This document shows, piece after piece, positions 22,976 through 34,507 of a stretch of 64,000 nucleotides of DNA (positions within the stretch are counted from its first letter, which is position 1; each line of letters opens with the position of its first letter). The notes beneath the pieces are model-generated. The model saw only the letters and a list, made by a program, of their open reading frames with translations, did not search any database and was not told where the DNA came from. Origin of the DNA: Spinacia oleracea (lineage: Eukaryota > Streptophyta > Magnoliopsida > Caryophyllales > Amaranthaceae); assembly GCF_020520425.1 (NCBI RefSeq), contig NC_079489.1:16578001-16642000 (forward strand). The letters are read 5' to 3'. A program made the translations under genes and the position numbers.

Positions 22976-23999
22976 CAAAAAACGACGTAGTTTTAGATAG
23001 GGGTACAACCAACTTTAGCTGCACCCGGGTACAGCAAAAAATTTGCGCAAATACACCCTTAATGATTTAATTTCCATTTGTCTACTTGGGCCAGGCCCAA
23101 GTTTGTAGCACGGTTTCGAATATAGGCTATGCAGAAATACAGAGTAACTGATATCTTCTTCAACCTATCTTCTTCAACCTAATTTCAGTTTTCTGGCGGA
23201 AAAACTTTCATACAATCAGCAAGTTTGCTTGGGAAACGTGAATATTAGATTGAAATCTCGTTTCCCATTCGTTTCCGGGATGAATTCAGTTTCAAACACT
23301 TCTCTATTTTTCTGAAACGGTTTCGGTGCGTTCCGAAACGCGTTTCCCGGTTTCCCCGTTCCAGGACGTTTCGGAAACGGTACGTCGTGAATTTTTGGCG
23401 TTTCCGTGCTTCGTAGGTTGTAATTATAAAATTGATTGTTTCTGCTAATGATAGTTGTTGATTTTGGCATATTTAAATTAGAAATTTATGAATTTATCAT
23501 GTATGACAGTATGAAAGACTGGTATTAGTTACTGAAGGTTTTGATGCAGGTTTAAAGATGATAATGACAAATAATTCGGTTTATATAATACTCATCTTGT
23601 CAAATGGAAACATGGGAATTGCTAATACTCAATTGTTCTCTTCACTTTTGTGTATCAATCATTATGTCAATCTTGATGCAAATTAAGGTTTTTTTTTGTT
23701 ATGAAAGTCATATTCTGTATGAAAATGAGACTCTGGTATTAGTTCTTAAACAAGTGATTGCTCTATACTACAATTGCTGATATCCTTCTTCATGATTAGA
23801 TAATCTAGTCAAATTCAGTTTCTTACAATTGCAATTGCCTGTAATTAGATACAGATTGTTTTTAGGAAGTATGATCACATGAAAAGCTTGAGAAGACAGC
23901 TATGCTTTGGAACATGACTATGCAGTAGATGAATGATACAGTTTTGAGGATGAGAAGATTACGTGATTAGGACGTGTCCTTTATTTTTGTAGGTCTCCC
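22976..23999 (+). other. Upstream region of the CRM gene
   Basis: No gene was recognised. About 23230-23400 is full of GTTTCCG/CGGAAAC motifs that give a spurious minus-strand frame. TTTTTGTAG|GTCTCCC at 23981-23997 is a strong acceptor just before the ATG at 24000, so the CRM gene probably has a 5'UTR intron whose first exon lies here (a possible donor is CGTAG|GTTGTAA near 23415). Confidence 0.4.
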
Positions 24000-26353
24000 A
24001 TGGCTAGTTCTTGCTTTCATTGCCTCAGACGGGCTGCTAGGTTCTCTGTGTCACTATTCAATACTTCCCAATTGGATTTTCTTTCTCCTAGGTACTCTCT
24101 CCTTCTTTACGTCCTTATTTTTAAAAGGCATCACTCACTAATATCCTTATTTTCTAACCTCTTTCTTTTCCTTCCAGGTTGACTTCGTATAATCCTGGAA
24201 CCCTTTGGGGAATTTGCAGACCATTGTGTTTTCCATACACATCAGAACCCTGTTTAGTGTCCCGGAATTTCAGTTATGGCACAGTGAACTTGGTTATTTC
24301 TCAGGGGAAACCCAAATTTGAAGTCCAAGAAGTTGATCCTCCAAAGAAAGACAAGTGGAAGACGAAGAAGAGGCTCAAGATGCAGAGGTTGAGAGAGAAA
24401 AAAGAGAGGAAAGCAGCAAATAGAAGAGATCCACGGCGTCTCACTGTTAAGAGGAAGAAGCAAAAGTTTGCTAGTGTTGAGGATAGGATCAAAGACAAGC
24501 TCGAAAGGGTATCTTTTTTATCCTTGAGTATTGCATACTAAGTTCTGCGAATGTCTTTCTAGTTCTTTTTCTGTATGATTTTGTTGAATGTGCATCTTTT
24601 GTATAAAAAAATTCTGTCTTTCCTGATTCATTCATTTTTAGGTGTCTAATATCCTACAGTGGCTACAGATTATTGGTTGAATTGCCGATGCTTACTTTAC
24701 ATAGATTTGTAAGTTCAACCACTAACTAATGGCCTATATTCTATATCCACTAACTGTTGTTTAGGAAATTTACAAAAAGTTTGAGCCCTCATCTAGAGAT
24801 TCCACCTTAGATAGGGAAGCCAGAGCCATTCCATCCAGATTGGTACCACTGCTCTAATGCTTAGGAACTTTTTGTTCTATTATTCTCGTGATTGTGAATT
24901 TTAGGTTGATTCCTTTTGTTTAATTTCATGGAATGATTTACAAAGATGATTGATTCTTTCAATTGAGCTTTGTTATATAAAAATTCCCCTTATCTTGCAC
25001 CAAGCAAAGTCCCACATATACTTTTCTATATTTAAAGACACATTATTTACTTCCTCCACCCTAAAATTAAGTTCCTCTGGACCTTTTGCATGGAATGATT
25101 ACCCATATGAGAACATTATTCCCGTATACCTAGACTATAAGCATGTATTAATGTATTATTCCAAACTACTCTGTACTAATTATTGAAGGAACGGATTTAA
25201 AAATGCATATATACCCAGGCCTTACTGCCTTCAGAAAGAAAGTAGTACCTTATTTGATGTTTAGGCAGGACAAGCTAATATTGGGCATTGACAGTTATTT
25301 TTCGCCATACCTTACAGGCAAGAATCAAAGAGGCTTTATTGGTTGAGCGCCTCAAAAAGTATGAAGTTCCAAAGGTTCAGGGTCCTGTTGTTCGACCACA
25401 CAAGATAAATGGTGAGGAGAAGTTTTATTTCAAGAAGATGGCCCAGAAAAGGTCTAATTATGTTCCAGTTGGAAGAAGAGGTGTTTTTGGTGGTGTCATT
25501 CTCAACATGCATATGCACTGGAAGAAACATGAAACCGTGAAAGTCTTCTTTAAGCCTTGTAAACCAGGCCAAATACATGAATATGTGCAAGAAATAGAAC
25601 GATTGAGTGGTGGTATAGCAATACAAATAATCGGAGATGACACCTCTATATTCTATAGAGGAAAGAACTATGTGCAACCGGAAATCATGTCACCCATTGA
25701 TACACTGTCCAAGAAAAGGGTATGTTATCTCAAACGCACATATTTTACGTGTTCTCAAAAATCAAATTCATAGAAAGAAGTATCTTTTTCTAGGTATGTC
25801 CCTTTTATGCCATTTAATTCGGTAGGTTCAATTTTTCTGTGTTTTTCTGTTGCTAGGCCTTGGAGAAATCCAAGTATGAGCAATCACTGGAAACTGTGAG
25901 GCATTTCATTGCTGTTGCTGAAAAGGAATTGGAGCTTTATTACAGGCATATAGCACTGTATGGTATTTCAAACAAGCAGACATGTAGTACAATTGCTCAA
26001 AATTCAATAGAAGACTCAAATGATACTGTAAATCGTCATTTCACAAAAAGCAAAATTCTTGAGTCAACCCTCTATTCTACATGCGATCCTCAAATGGATT
26101 ATGATTCCTCGGATCAAGAATTAAATGGTACTGGAAATGTGTCTTCCAGTGAGACAGAGCTAGATGGTGACTGCATGTCTGATGATGAAGACGATCTGGA
26201 TTCTGAAGGGAGAGAGGAAGCTTTACCAAAATTAACGTAAGAGAGGTTCATAAATCCACAATGCATGATTGCATTCTGCAAGTTACTCTACCTCAGATAT
26301 GCTCTTTTCTGACCAGGCCCTCGTCTCGTATTTATGGCATCCTGGAAAGGTAA
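24000..26353 (+). CDS. CRM-domain (CRS1-YhbY) RNA-binding protein, probably organellar
   Basis: CRM proteins bind RNA and act in group II intron splicing or ribosome assembly in chloroplasts and mitochondria. Exons are 24000-24091, 24178-24508, 25318-25719 and 25857 onward, all in phase. The N-terminus (MASSCFHCLRRAARFSVSLF) is basic and Ser-rich, like an organelle transit peptide. Exon 2 has a long Lys/Arg stretch (KWKTKKRLKMQRLREKKE). Exon 3 is the CRM domain: MAQKRSNYVPVGRRGVFGG (the conserved G-rich loop), HMHWKKHETVKV and IFYRGKNY. Exon 4 encodes a helical segment and an acidic Ser/Asp/Glu tail. It either reads to TAA at 26240 (402 aa) or splices at AAC|GTAAGA (26236) to 26317-26353, giving PSSRIYGILER and TAA (413 aa). 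The closest relatives I recall are the single-CRM plant proteins of the At3g25440/At3g27550 type. Confidence 0.9.
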
Positions 26354-26828
26354 ATACTCTGCTTATATGCACCTAGAAGAGAGTGTTTCTTGGAATTGTT
26401 CACTGATTTCTCTGATTTTAGTGTTGAATCTATCTTGCTTACTTATGTTTCAGTGAAATATTATTTTCCTCTGCAATTGTCAGATATGTTCTCTCTTTGA
26501 GATGGCGTTATTGCATGATCTTGCATATTTTGATGTTAGATTAATGTTAGGTTGGGGTTGTAAGTCAATTAGGATATTTCTTATACTTGACATAGAAGAT
26601 TTTTAAAAGTAATCCGAATTTGTATTTGCTATCAGCGAATAATTTGATTCATAAACAAAAATCTTGTACATAATCAATTGACAATGTGCTTGGATTAGGC
26701 TTGTTGAATGCTTTCTCGTTTTCTTTTGGCTGATTTTGTATACAAGCAGAAAGTCATTAATTAGGGAGCATTTTGTTTTTTGGGAAGCACTTTTATTTCC
26801 ACAAAATATTTATCTAACCTAAGCTTAA
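26354..26828 (+). other. 3' flank of the CRM gene
   Basis: Probably 3'UTR and spacer; no other feature was seen before the Helitron boundary. Confidence 0.4.
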
Positions 26829-28017
26829 TCTATAACCCTTATAAAAGCAACAACATCAAGTTCCCCACCCCTCAATTTCTTCTTTGAATTTTCTTAAGAA
26901 CAGTGAAATATCTAGAGTTTACAGCCTCCCCCATCTTGCTTGGAGAAAACTCTAGAGTTGACTGCAAGCGGGCGAACAAGAAGAGGCAGAGCCGGTCACG
27001 GGTTACCTTTCATCATTCTTTCTCTATTTTCCTGGTGAAATCTTCATAACCCACACGCCAATTCATGTAATTTTTTGAAAAAAAGTTTCTTATTTTTTTT
27101 TCATGAATTTTAACTGTTCTGTTTTTTTTCCGCTCTAGTTCTGGTCTACATTTTGTGAATCTTTAATGTAAAGATTGATTATGATTATTAAATTAAGAAC
27201 TTGGTGAAATAGGTATTCTTTATTCTTGCATTTCGTGTTCTTAATTACGGAGTAATAGGTTTCATATGTTTAATTTGGAAATGTTGGAAAATTTGATTAG
27301 AATTGTAATTCAATTATTGAATGATTTTGTGGGTTTTTTGCGTGAATTGGGTAAATTTGTTTAAAATCTGCCAAATTGTTACATTTTTAGTGTGGAATTG
27401 AGGTCAATTGTAAAAGAAGAGTTTTAATATAAGTTATATTTTTCAAAATAGCTTGTCTACTCTATGCATGGACAGTAGCCCATTATGGTTTTATAGTTCG
27501 ATGTAGATCCGATGCGTGTACAGGCGGACACCTGTTTTTATCATTGGTTCCCTACTTGAATGCCAGTCAATACAATTATGCATTAAATAGTAAAATAGAG
27601 ACAAAGAAAAATTATATGGCCTAGCATGGAGGCCGAAGTTGTATTATTGTTCAACTGTTATAGATTTTCCTCGATGTAGCAAGTGAATAATTGACAGGGC
27701 CGAGAGAGAGATCAAGAATGGGATAGTATAAGGAGGAAAGCTTGCAGTTTGAAGAGCAGGAATGGGAGCTTTCCATTTTTCTTGCTTCTCTGTGTGAAGA
27801 CATCAGATACATTGTGTATGCCAGTGAAACAAATATGAAACCTACATCAAGTTTTTTTTTGTGCATTAGGAGGAATATCATCGTAGCTTCTAATTGTTTC
27901 GTGATTTATTCTCTTTTTTGTGTCTTGATAAAGATGTAATAATTGTTGATTTACTTCATCTGTTTTTTGTGTAGTTTTCTCAAGTAATTTATTAATTTTT
28001 TTTTTGCATCCCCTTGC

Positions 28018-28139
28018 AGAGGAGGATACACCTTCAAAATCTACAGAAGTTGTTGTTCCTGGTACAAATATTGTTGGTGGTATGATGCCAGGCGGTTTTG
28101 CACCACCTGGAACTTATGGAGTTATGCAGCGGCCCATGT
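28018..28139 (+). pseudogene. Captured exon, parent gene not recognised
   Basis: After a good acceptor (TTGCAG|AGGAGG) the frame reads TPSKSTEVVVPGT...GGMMPGGFAPPGTYG, a Gly/Pro/Met-rich segment of about 40 residues typical of a protein-coding exon. A donor CAT|GTGTGT follows. I do not recognise the family. Confidence 0.45.
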
Positions 28140-28953
28140 GTGTTCTCTTGACTTCTCTTTTTCAGTCTTATTTCTCACTCAATTTTTATAGTTAATTTCA
28201 CAAGGGGTTGTTGCCTATGGAATGTGCATGTACTGTTTCCCATCCCCCCAAGAAAAACAGCTCCCAATCTTTATAGATACCTTCTTGGCCCAGTTGTGGA
28301 CTGTGGGGGAGGAGAGAAAGTTTGTTAACAGGAAGGAGAGGAGAGTGAATTGAGGCACTGATGGGAACCTTTAGTTGTGGTTCGGAAATCTTTTCAAGTG
28401 GAATAGAAGTGTTTTATAAGGAAACAAGCTAAACAGGGAACCCTCTTAAAATAATCTAGAAAATAGTCCAGTTGTACTTTTTGCTTATTCCTTAACATGA
28501 AGGATTGTTACTCCTTATGTTACCGTTCCCTACTTGAATGATTGCCTTCTTATCCTCCACTTTGATGAAAATGCACCAGTTATACATTCATTAAACACGG
28601 TACCAGTCCTCCACAGTAATGGATAGTCCTTTGCCATAAATGAAGTTCTATTCTTCCTACAGATATTCCTTGCGAATTTGATTGTACTTCACCATAGAAA
28701 ATTTCCTTTTTTTTGTTTTGTTTTAGGAAGATAGCAAAATTCTAAGTGATGTTTCGTGAACTTTGTTCCCTGGCCCAATTTTCACAGGATGAGTAGTCAA
28801 ATATGTCTGGTGAACACCATAGTCTGACTTCTGCAGTGTTTTGATCAAGTCAAAATGTTACTCGTTACTTGAAAGCTCTTTTTCAGTACACTCTTGGTCC
28901 ATTTTTCATTCATTAGAAGTTTAGAACTTATGGTTTGATTGATTTATTTTGAA

Positions 28954-29267
28954 GGTAATTCTGCTTGCCAGGCAATTGAGTTTCTTATACAGAAAGGAGT
29001 TCCAGAAGCCCATATTATTTTTCTGAACCTTATATCAGTAAGTTCAGTTTTACAGTGATTACACCCTTTGGCTCTGCAATACACTACTTACTTTTTATAA
29101 TTGAATTGGTAAACTTAAAGGCACCTGAAGACTTCCATTGTGTTTGCAAACGTTACCCGTCCTTGAAGATTGTCACTTCAGAGATTGATGCTGCGTTGAA
29201 TGATGAGTATCGTGTAATACCTGGCATGGGAGAATTTGGGGATCGTTATTTTGGTACTGATGACTGA
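28954..29267 (+). pseudogene. Uridine kinase/uracil phosphoribosyltransferase fragment, last two exons
   Basis: Exon 28954-29038 encodes GNSACQAIEFLIQKGVPEAH...FLNLIS and exon 29121-29267 encodes APEDFHCVCKRYPSLKIVTS...IPGMGEFGDRYFGTDD with a TGA stop. Both match the C-terminal UPRT domain of plant dual uridine kinase-like (UKL) proteins in pyrimidine salvage, including the end GDRYFGTDD. Everything upstream (kinase domain, PRPP loop) is missing. This is a captured fragment inside the Helitron. Confidence 0.85.
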
Positions 29268-29854
29268 AGATGCAAGGAGGTGCAAATTTTATTATGTATC
29301 TGCTTATTGAGGTCTATTGGGAATTTAGGATAATATTAAGTGTCTAAAAATGTAGTTCAGACATGCCAGTAAATACGCGAATGTCATATTCTTAACTTCA
29401 GAGAAGCATTACCACGTTGCCAAAATGGTTGATGCTACTTTCTTACTGCAGTGATGATTGTGATGTGTTTTCTCGTTGATACGAGGTTGCAGTCTACTAC
29501 CCAAATATCTGCTTGGTACTGGCACGAAAAGGCCATCTCCAGTTTTATGCAGGATTCGGCCTCGTATTAAGTATCTTGTCATGTAACTACAATTTAACCC
29601 ATATTAGCACAAAGGGAATAAACTAAATCTATATGTGTTTCTGCATCAGCAGCTTCTTGAATGATCTGCACAACTTCTTGAATGCTATCAACTATTTTCA
29701 TTCAATAAATATCCAAGAAGTATAATAAGCTTATAACTTATAAACCTGTGCACATGAATGACGAATTTTACATTGGTCTGAAGCAAAATCGGGCTACAGG
29801 GGAGGAATACACTGAGTTTGTTCCTGAATTTAACATATGTTGTGTGCTTTACAG

Positions 29855-29980
29855 GTTGAGCAACTGGTAGCAGAGAACACTACACTCTTCGAGAAGCTGA
29901 ACGCGACAGCTCAACAGCTCAGAGAAGCCACAACAACAATTTGTGTGCTTAAGTCAGATGTTCAAGCTTTGAGAGCCAAG
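29855..29980 (+). pseudogene. bZIP leucine-zipper exon fragment
   Basis: A 42-codon exon framed by TTTACAG|GTTGAG and AAG|GTATAT encodes [20 protein letters not shown] and VLKSDVQALRAK, with Leu/heptad spacing. It matches the zipper of plant group-C (Opaque2-like) bZIP factors. The basic region and the rest of the gene are absent, so it is a captured exon. Confidence 0.8.
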
Positions 29981-30885
29981 GTATATAGAGGAACTTAAAT
30001 AAGCTTTTTAATCATCTTAATTTAATTATATTAAGTTTTGCAGAGTATGTATAAATGACTTGAGGTGAAAATTAATTATTCATGGGTTACAAGAGGCACT
30101 ATGAACTAGCTTCTTCAGATTACTACATTATGTTCACCTTCTCCAGTTGAACTTATCAAGTGTTTGGAGGCAATCAAGGAAAATGCTTTTATGCTTCAGA
30201 CTACCCGGCCATCGTTACATTTGAAGACCATTTAGACTCTTTTCTTCATGCTAAAGTCGCCCAGGAAAGTTCGCTCACATAGACTAACTTTTTTCATAAA
30301 ATTATAAAATCAGTTGTATTGATCCTATAGTGACCTATTTTTTTCCCTTTAATTCAGATGGTCTATACAACATTTGGAAATATACTCTTTCTATACTCTT
30401 TCCAGGCATAGATTTCAAAGAATTCCCTTCACCAAAATCTCTTCATTCATAGTAATGGAACATAATCACCAAGTATATTAGATGAAGGGATGTTTGAAGA
30501 ATAATGAGCGAAGAATCCGATAATTTTTAGTTGCGTGTTTTGTACATGCAGTAATTTATGAAGTAGTATTGGATTGGAAAATTTGTTCACACTTTCAGTA
30601 GTATGAGAGGAAGTGATAGTTGAGGATATTGAATATTTTTATGTTCATTTGTTCTGAACTACTCACGAGTTGTTTATCTCAAATCTTATGGTGGTTTTTG
30701 TACAGATTGACTGGAAAGAAAATATTCATCATTTTTTCGGTGGGCATCCGCGCACGATAGCGCGCAGTCCGATCCTAGTATGAGAAATAATGATAAATTC
30801 ACATTTTTATTACTGCTCTTGTCCACGAGGGACTAGAGAAGTTATTGAAAAGAGTCTCTCGAATAGAGGAAGTTAAAGAAAATCA

Positions 30886-31211
30886 CAAATTCTTATTTAT
30901 AATGGGTGTACAATAAATATTGTACACCGGAGTAAAAGTTGACTCAAAATGCTTAAAAGTTACATTTATATATGTAAAAGTTATCTATTTTGTAATGATA
31001 AATTTTTTCATTTGAATAAAAATTATTTCTTCAAAATCACTAATAATGTATAAATTAATCATTTAACCCTTTAAAATGTTTATATATCAACTTTTTAATT
31101 TTATAATATAGAAGTTACAGAAAAATAAGTTAAAGTTACAAAAAACAGCATAAAAGTTATCTTGGTGTATAATAAATTTATTATACACCTTGTACGCGCA
31201 AGACCTTTTGA
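30886..31211 (+). repeat. Approx. 300-bp palindrome-ended repeat, copy A
   Basis: The copy starts ACAAATTCTTATTTA, then the palindrome GGTGTACAATA-AA-TATTGTACACC, then CGGAGTAAAAGTTGACTC. It ends with a second palindrome (GGTGTATAATAAATT.. with its complement), then CTTGTACGCGCAAG and ACCTTTTGA. Other copies are at 32076-32362, 33063-33363 and 53213-61841. No coding frame and no clear TSD were seen. Confidence 0.8.
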
Positions 31212-32075
31212 AAGATAATAACGTAATTATGGTCTTTATAGTTATGAGCTGTAACACCACTTCACCTCAAGCCCTAAAGCCTGGTTTTATTCTGTTTATA
31301 GCTTCTGCAACTTAGACTTTAGACCATGTGTATTCTTGACTCTTGGTCAAGTGTAAAATAATTTCTCTCTCATCTCTCTCCTTCTTACTCCTCATTTTCC
31401 ACTAACTTGACTTACCTCCTACTTTGACCTCTTCTTTTTTTCTACAATATTGACCCAAGGTCACAAGTCTCTCTCACCGACTTTTCACTTAATCTCACCT
31501 CATATTATTTCTCCTACAAAGTTACTAATTTTAGTAACTATAATTTCTTTCTTGAATTAAGTTAAGAAAATATTAAAAAAATATTTTTTTTACTAATTAA
31601 TATTACAAAAACATTAATGATAATTAACCTATTTATGTACTACGTATAAGTGCACAATTAATCAAATAAAAAAGTTTGGGCAAAATAATTAAATTCATTG
31701 TTGTTGGTTTATCTATAGCGAACCACAAAAATTATAGAAAAACATGCAAATCATCTTGCAATTTGGTTGCCCAAGGGGTCATATATCTGACCCCTGTCAA
31801 GTATGAGACTAAATTGACATGGAGCAAAGTTAACATTGTACAATTTTTGAGAGGGCAAATAGCAGTTGACAGTAAACCACAGTCATGGTTGCTGGTGCTC
31901 TTAGTGGATGAACAATTGGACATGCTTTGCCTTTGCTATTGGAAAAAATAGTTGCTAGCTTTTTTAAATATTTTTTGATACGCTTAACTATTGGAACAAA
32001 TTGCTATGTGTTGCCAGTATATTTATTCGGATCGTTTTCAAAATATCCCTAATACGAAGATCATTTAAAAGTTTA
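31212..32075. other. AT-rich spacer, nothing recognised
   Basis: A 91-codon plus frame at 31676-31951 lacks any family resemblance and codon signal. CT-rich stretches occur at 31360-31470. No repeat boundary was found. Confidence 0.4.
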
Positions 32076-32362
32076 CGCAAATACAAGTTGTATAATAAAT
32101 TTATTGTACATCAAGATAATTTTTATCAATTTTTTTTAAAACTTTTATCTAGTTTTTTTAAGTTTTATATTAAAAAGAAAGAGTCGGTAGATAAACATTT
32201 TAAAGGGTTAAATGACTAATTGTACACATTGAAGAAATAATTTTTATTAAAAGCAAAACTTATCACAAAAAAAATAGATAACTTTTACATATATACGCTT
32301 AATTTTTTAGCATTTTGAGTCAACTTTTACTCCGATATTATACACTACTTGCAAATAATAAT
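32076..32362 (-). repeat. Approx. 300-bp palindrome-ended repeat, copy B
   Basis: An inverted copy: read on the minus strand it starts ATAAATTATTATTTGCAAG, continues CGGAGTAAAAGTTGACTC and ends GATGTACAATAAATTTATT. It is more diverged than copies A and C. Confidence 0.7.
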
Positions 32363-32530
32363 TTATGAAGATCATTCAGGTTGCATTCGTCAAAAAAATC
32401 ATTCAGGTTGCAAATCTTCTTTTACTAAAACAAGCCGCAAGATCCCTTAGGTTTTGCGTCTTTTTTTGTTGCCCATTATGCCCCTTACTTTGTTTGTTAT
32501 TACTGTATTGTCATGCTTATTAATTAGTAA

Positions 32531-32534
<4 letters not shown>

Positions 32535-32562
<28 letters not shown>
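32535..32562. repeat. T28 homopolymer
   Basis: An uninterrupted run of T. It could be the reversed poly(A) tail of a retroposon, but no body was identified beside it. Confidence 0.7.
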
Positions 32563-32857
32563 CCGTTTTATAAACGTTTAACACTTGTTTGCAAAAACCT
32601 AGACATTTTTTGACATTGATGTCTATGTGTTTTGACTATTTCATTGAAAGAAAATACAGACCCTTTTGTTGAGTTTATGTATATATATACGTATATTTTT
32701 TTTCCCCAATATAAGAAGACTTTAAAAAATATATGACTACTAAATTTAATTAATTTATCTTACCTCATTAAATAATTATGTACTCTTGAAGTTTTAATCT
32801 ATACTATTATTGAAACTTCAAGGCAAAGAATGTCATCTCATTTAGTTATATCTTTAT

Positions 32858-32920
32858 AGGTTTTAAACTTGTGACCTCTCATTTGTTAGTCACATATGAT
32901 AACCACTATGCCACAACTCA
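32858..32920 (-). repeat. tRNA-derived SINE remnant
   Basis: The minus strand reads TGTGGCATAGTGGTTATCATA (a box A-like start) and about 30 nt later GGTCACAAGTTTAAAACC (a degraded box B). No tail or TSD was found. Confidence 0.45.
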
Positions 32921-33062
32921 TTTTGTTGTTTCTTATACGTTCAAAATTATATTAAGTCAATATAATTAGAAAGGTGATCTGAATCATTTCTTAATAGTCT
33001 CACGTCACTAATTAGTCATTGCTTTTATGAGTTATTAATCATTACATGATAAATTTATTAAC

Positions 33063-33363
33063 ACAAATTCTTATTTACAAGTGGTGTACAATAAATATTG
33101 TACACAGGAGTAAAAGTTGATTCAAAATGCTTAAAAGTTACCTTTGTATATGTAAAAGTTATCTATTTAAATAAAAATTATTTCTTCAAAATCACTATTA
33201 ATGAATAAAATTAATCATTTAATCTTTTCAAATGTTTATCTATCAACATTTTTTTATAATATAAAAGTTACAAAAACTAGGTTAAAGTTAAAAAAAACTG
33301 CATAAAAGTTATCTTGGTGTACAATAAATTTACTGTGCACCTTGTGCGCACAAGACTTTTTGA
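33063..33363 (+). repeat. Approx. 300-bp palindrome-ended repeat, copy C
   Basis: Like copy A, it starts ACAAATTCTTATTTACAAG with the palindrome GGTGTACAATA..TATTGTACAC and ends with the perfect 14-bp palindrome CTTGTGCGCACAAG, then ACTTTTTG. It lies inside the small Helitron. Confidence 0.8.
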
Positions 33364-33954
33364 TTTATTAAAGCATACTCAAAGAAAGACATATTGTAAT
33401 GTTTGTAAAAATTATAAAAAGTTGTGACTGATCAAACAACATTTTACATAATAACATTTGATTTTTTACTCTGTATATATTAGTAAAATATCCAAATTAA
33501 AGATAATACTTCGTAAATAAATAGTGTGAAATTCCAAGTGATGCATTTAAAAAGAAACGGAGAGTGTAGATTTATAATATATTATTTTTTTTGTAAATGT
33601 AATTAAATAACGTTATGCGATTTTTTATAGAGTAACCCGGTAGGTATATTTCTTAACTTGCAAATAAGAATGATAAGCTTTTGTTTGATGTAAACATTAT
33701 CTTTTGTGCTATACATAGTAGAAAATAACTTAATTAATTAATACGATCGAGTAGTAAAATTATAAATGTACGTCAAGCCAACACGTGCGTGGCACGTGCT
33801 CTCGACTAGTTATTTCAAAAATCCTACACTTTATGAGTATTTGGAAAAAATTATAGTCATTCAATTATGTTGATCAACATTCAACAGCTATTTTCGAAAT
33901 CCTATGAATAGCAATTATTTTAAATATGGTACTATCTCCTTTTTTTGAGTTCTA

Positions 33955-34231
33955 CTCCCTCCGTCCCGGTTTGACCGGCACAGAGTTTAAGGGACTTGAA
34001 TTGACTTATTTAATTTAATAGGTAGTAGTTGATAGTGGGGTATTATTTTAATGTAGTTAGTGGAAAATGTGTAAAGGGGTGGGGTTGGGGAAGAGTAGGG
34101 GTTGAATTTTTAATTATTTTTTGTATGGAGTAGGGGTAGGTGGGTTAATAGGGGTGGAGTGAGAAATAATATAATATTGTTAGAATATTTCCATTTTTAG
34201 AAACAGGTCAAGTATTCCGGGACGGAGGGAG
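33955..34231. mobile_element. Stowaway MITE
   Basis: The ends are CTCCCTCCGTCCCGG and, inverted, CCGGGACGGAGGGAG. TA precedes the left end and TG follows the right (a decayed TA TSD). These are the typical Tc1/mariner-related Stowaway termini. Confidence 0.9.
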
Positions 34232-34507
34232 TGCTCAGTTATTTTAGAATCGGAAATCAATGAGAACTCAACTGAGACACCATACAACCTACCTTTGATG
34301 ATGATAGATGTAGACGGTAAGAGAATTATTAAATACTATTGGATCCCACAAAGTGGAATGAAAAGGAGCGATTTCCCTAGAAATAGCTAAATCGAAAACT
34401 AATTTCCAAATTGTACTGGTTTAAAAAGTAATTCCCATGGTACCGTACACGTAGTATCGGGTAAGAGCTTCGTATATATTTTTATTTTTATTTTCAAATT
34501 TAACATA

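Larger units (their letters stand above)
26829..30778 (+). mobile_element. Helitron carrying several host gene fragments
   Basis: The proposed 5' end is A|TCTATAACCCTTATAAAAGC at 26829. The 3' end is a GC-rich hairpin, CGCGC-ACGATA-GCGCG (30749-30764), then a 10-nt spacer and CTAG (30775-30778) followed by T. This is the classic plant Helitron end: TC...CTRR, insertion between A and T, no TSD. The 3' end is strong; the 5' end is chosen from its TCTATA start and AT context. There is no Rep/helicase frame, so it is non-autonomous. It holds exon fragments of unrelated genes in the same orientation (28018-28139, 28954-29267, 29855-29980), as expected for Helitron capture. Confidence 0.65.
32798..33809 (+). 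mobile_element. Small non-autonomous Helitron
   Basis: The 5' end is A|TCTATACTATTATTGAAAC (32798). The 3' end is the hairpin CACGTGC-GTG-GCACGTG (33783-33799), then CTCTCGA and CTAG (33806-33809) followed by T. The 5' TCTATA start matches that of the larger Helitron at 26829. It contains a tRNA-related SINE remnant and copy C of the ~300-bp repeat, so at least the latter inserted into it or was captured. Confidence 0.65.

Noticed and set aside
23216-23470. 84-codon minus frame upstream of the CRM gene
   Set aside because: Built on GTTTCCG/CGGAAAC low-complexity repeats, more likely leader sequence of the CRM transcript.
24765-24840. Exon-like sequence EIYKKFEPSSRDS between CRM exons 2 and 3, with acceptor-like TTGTTTAG
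   Set aside because: Direct joining of exon 2 to exon 3 keeps phase and matches the family (KLER|ARIKEAL); no good donor or homologous peptide supports a cassette exon.
31676-31951. 91-codon plus frame in AT-rich spacer
   Set aside because: No homology that I recognise, no splice or promoter context; kept only as part of the spacer entry.
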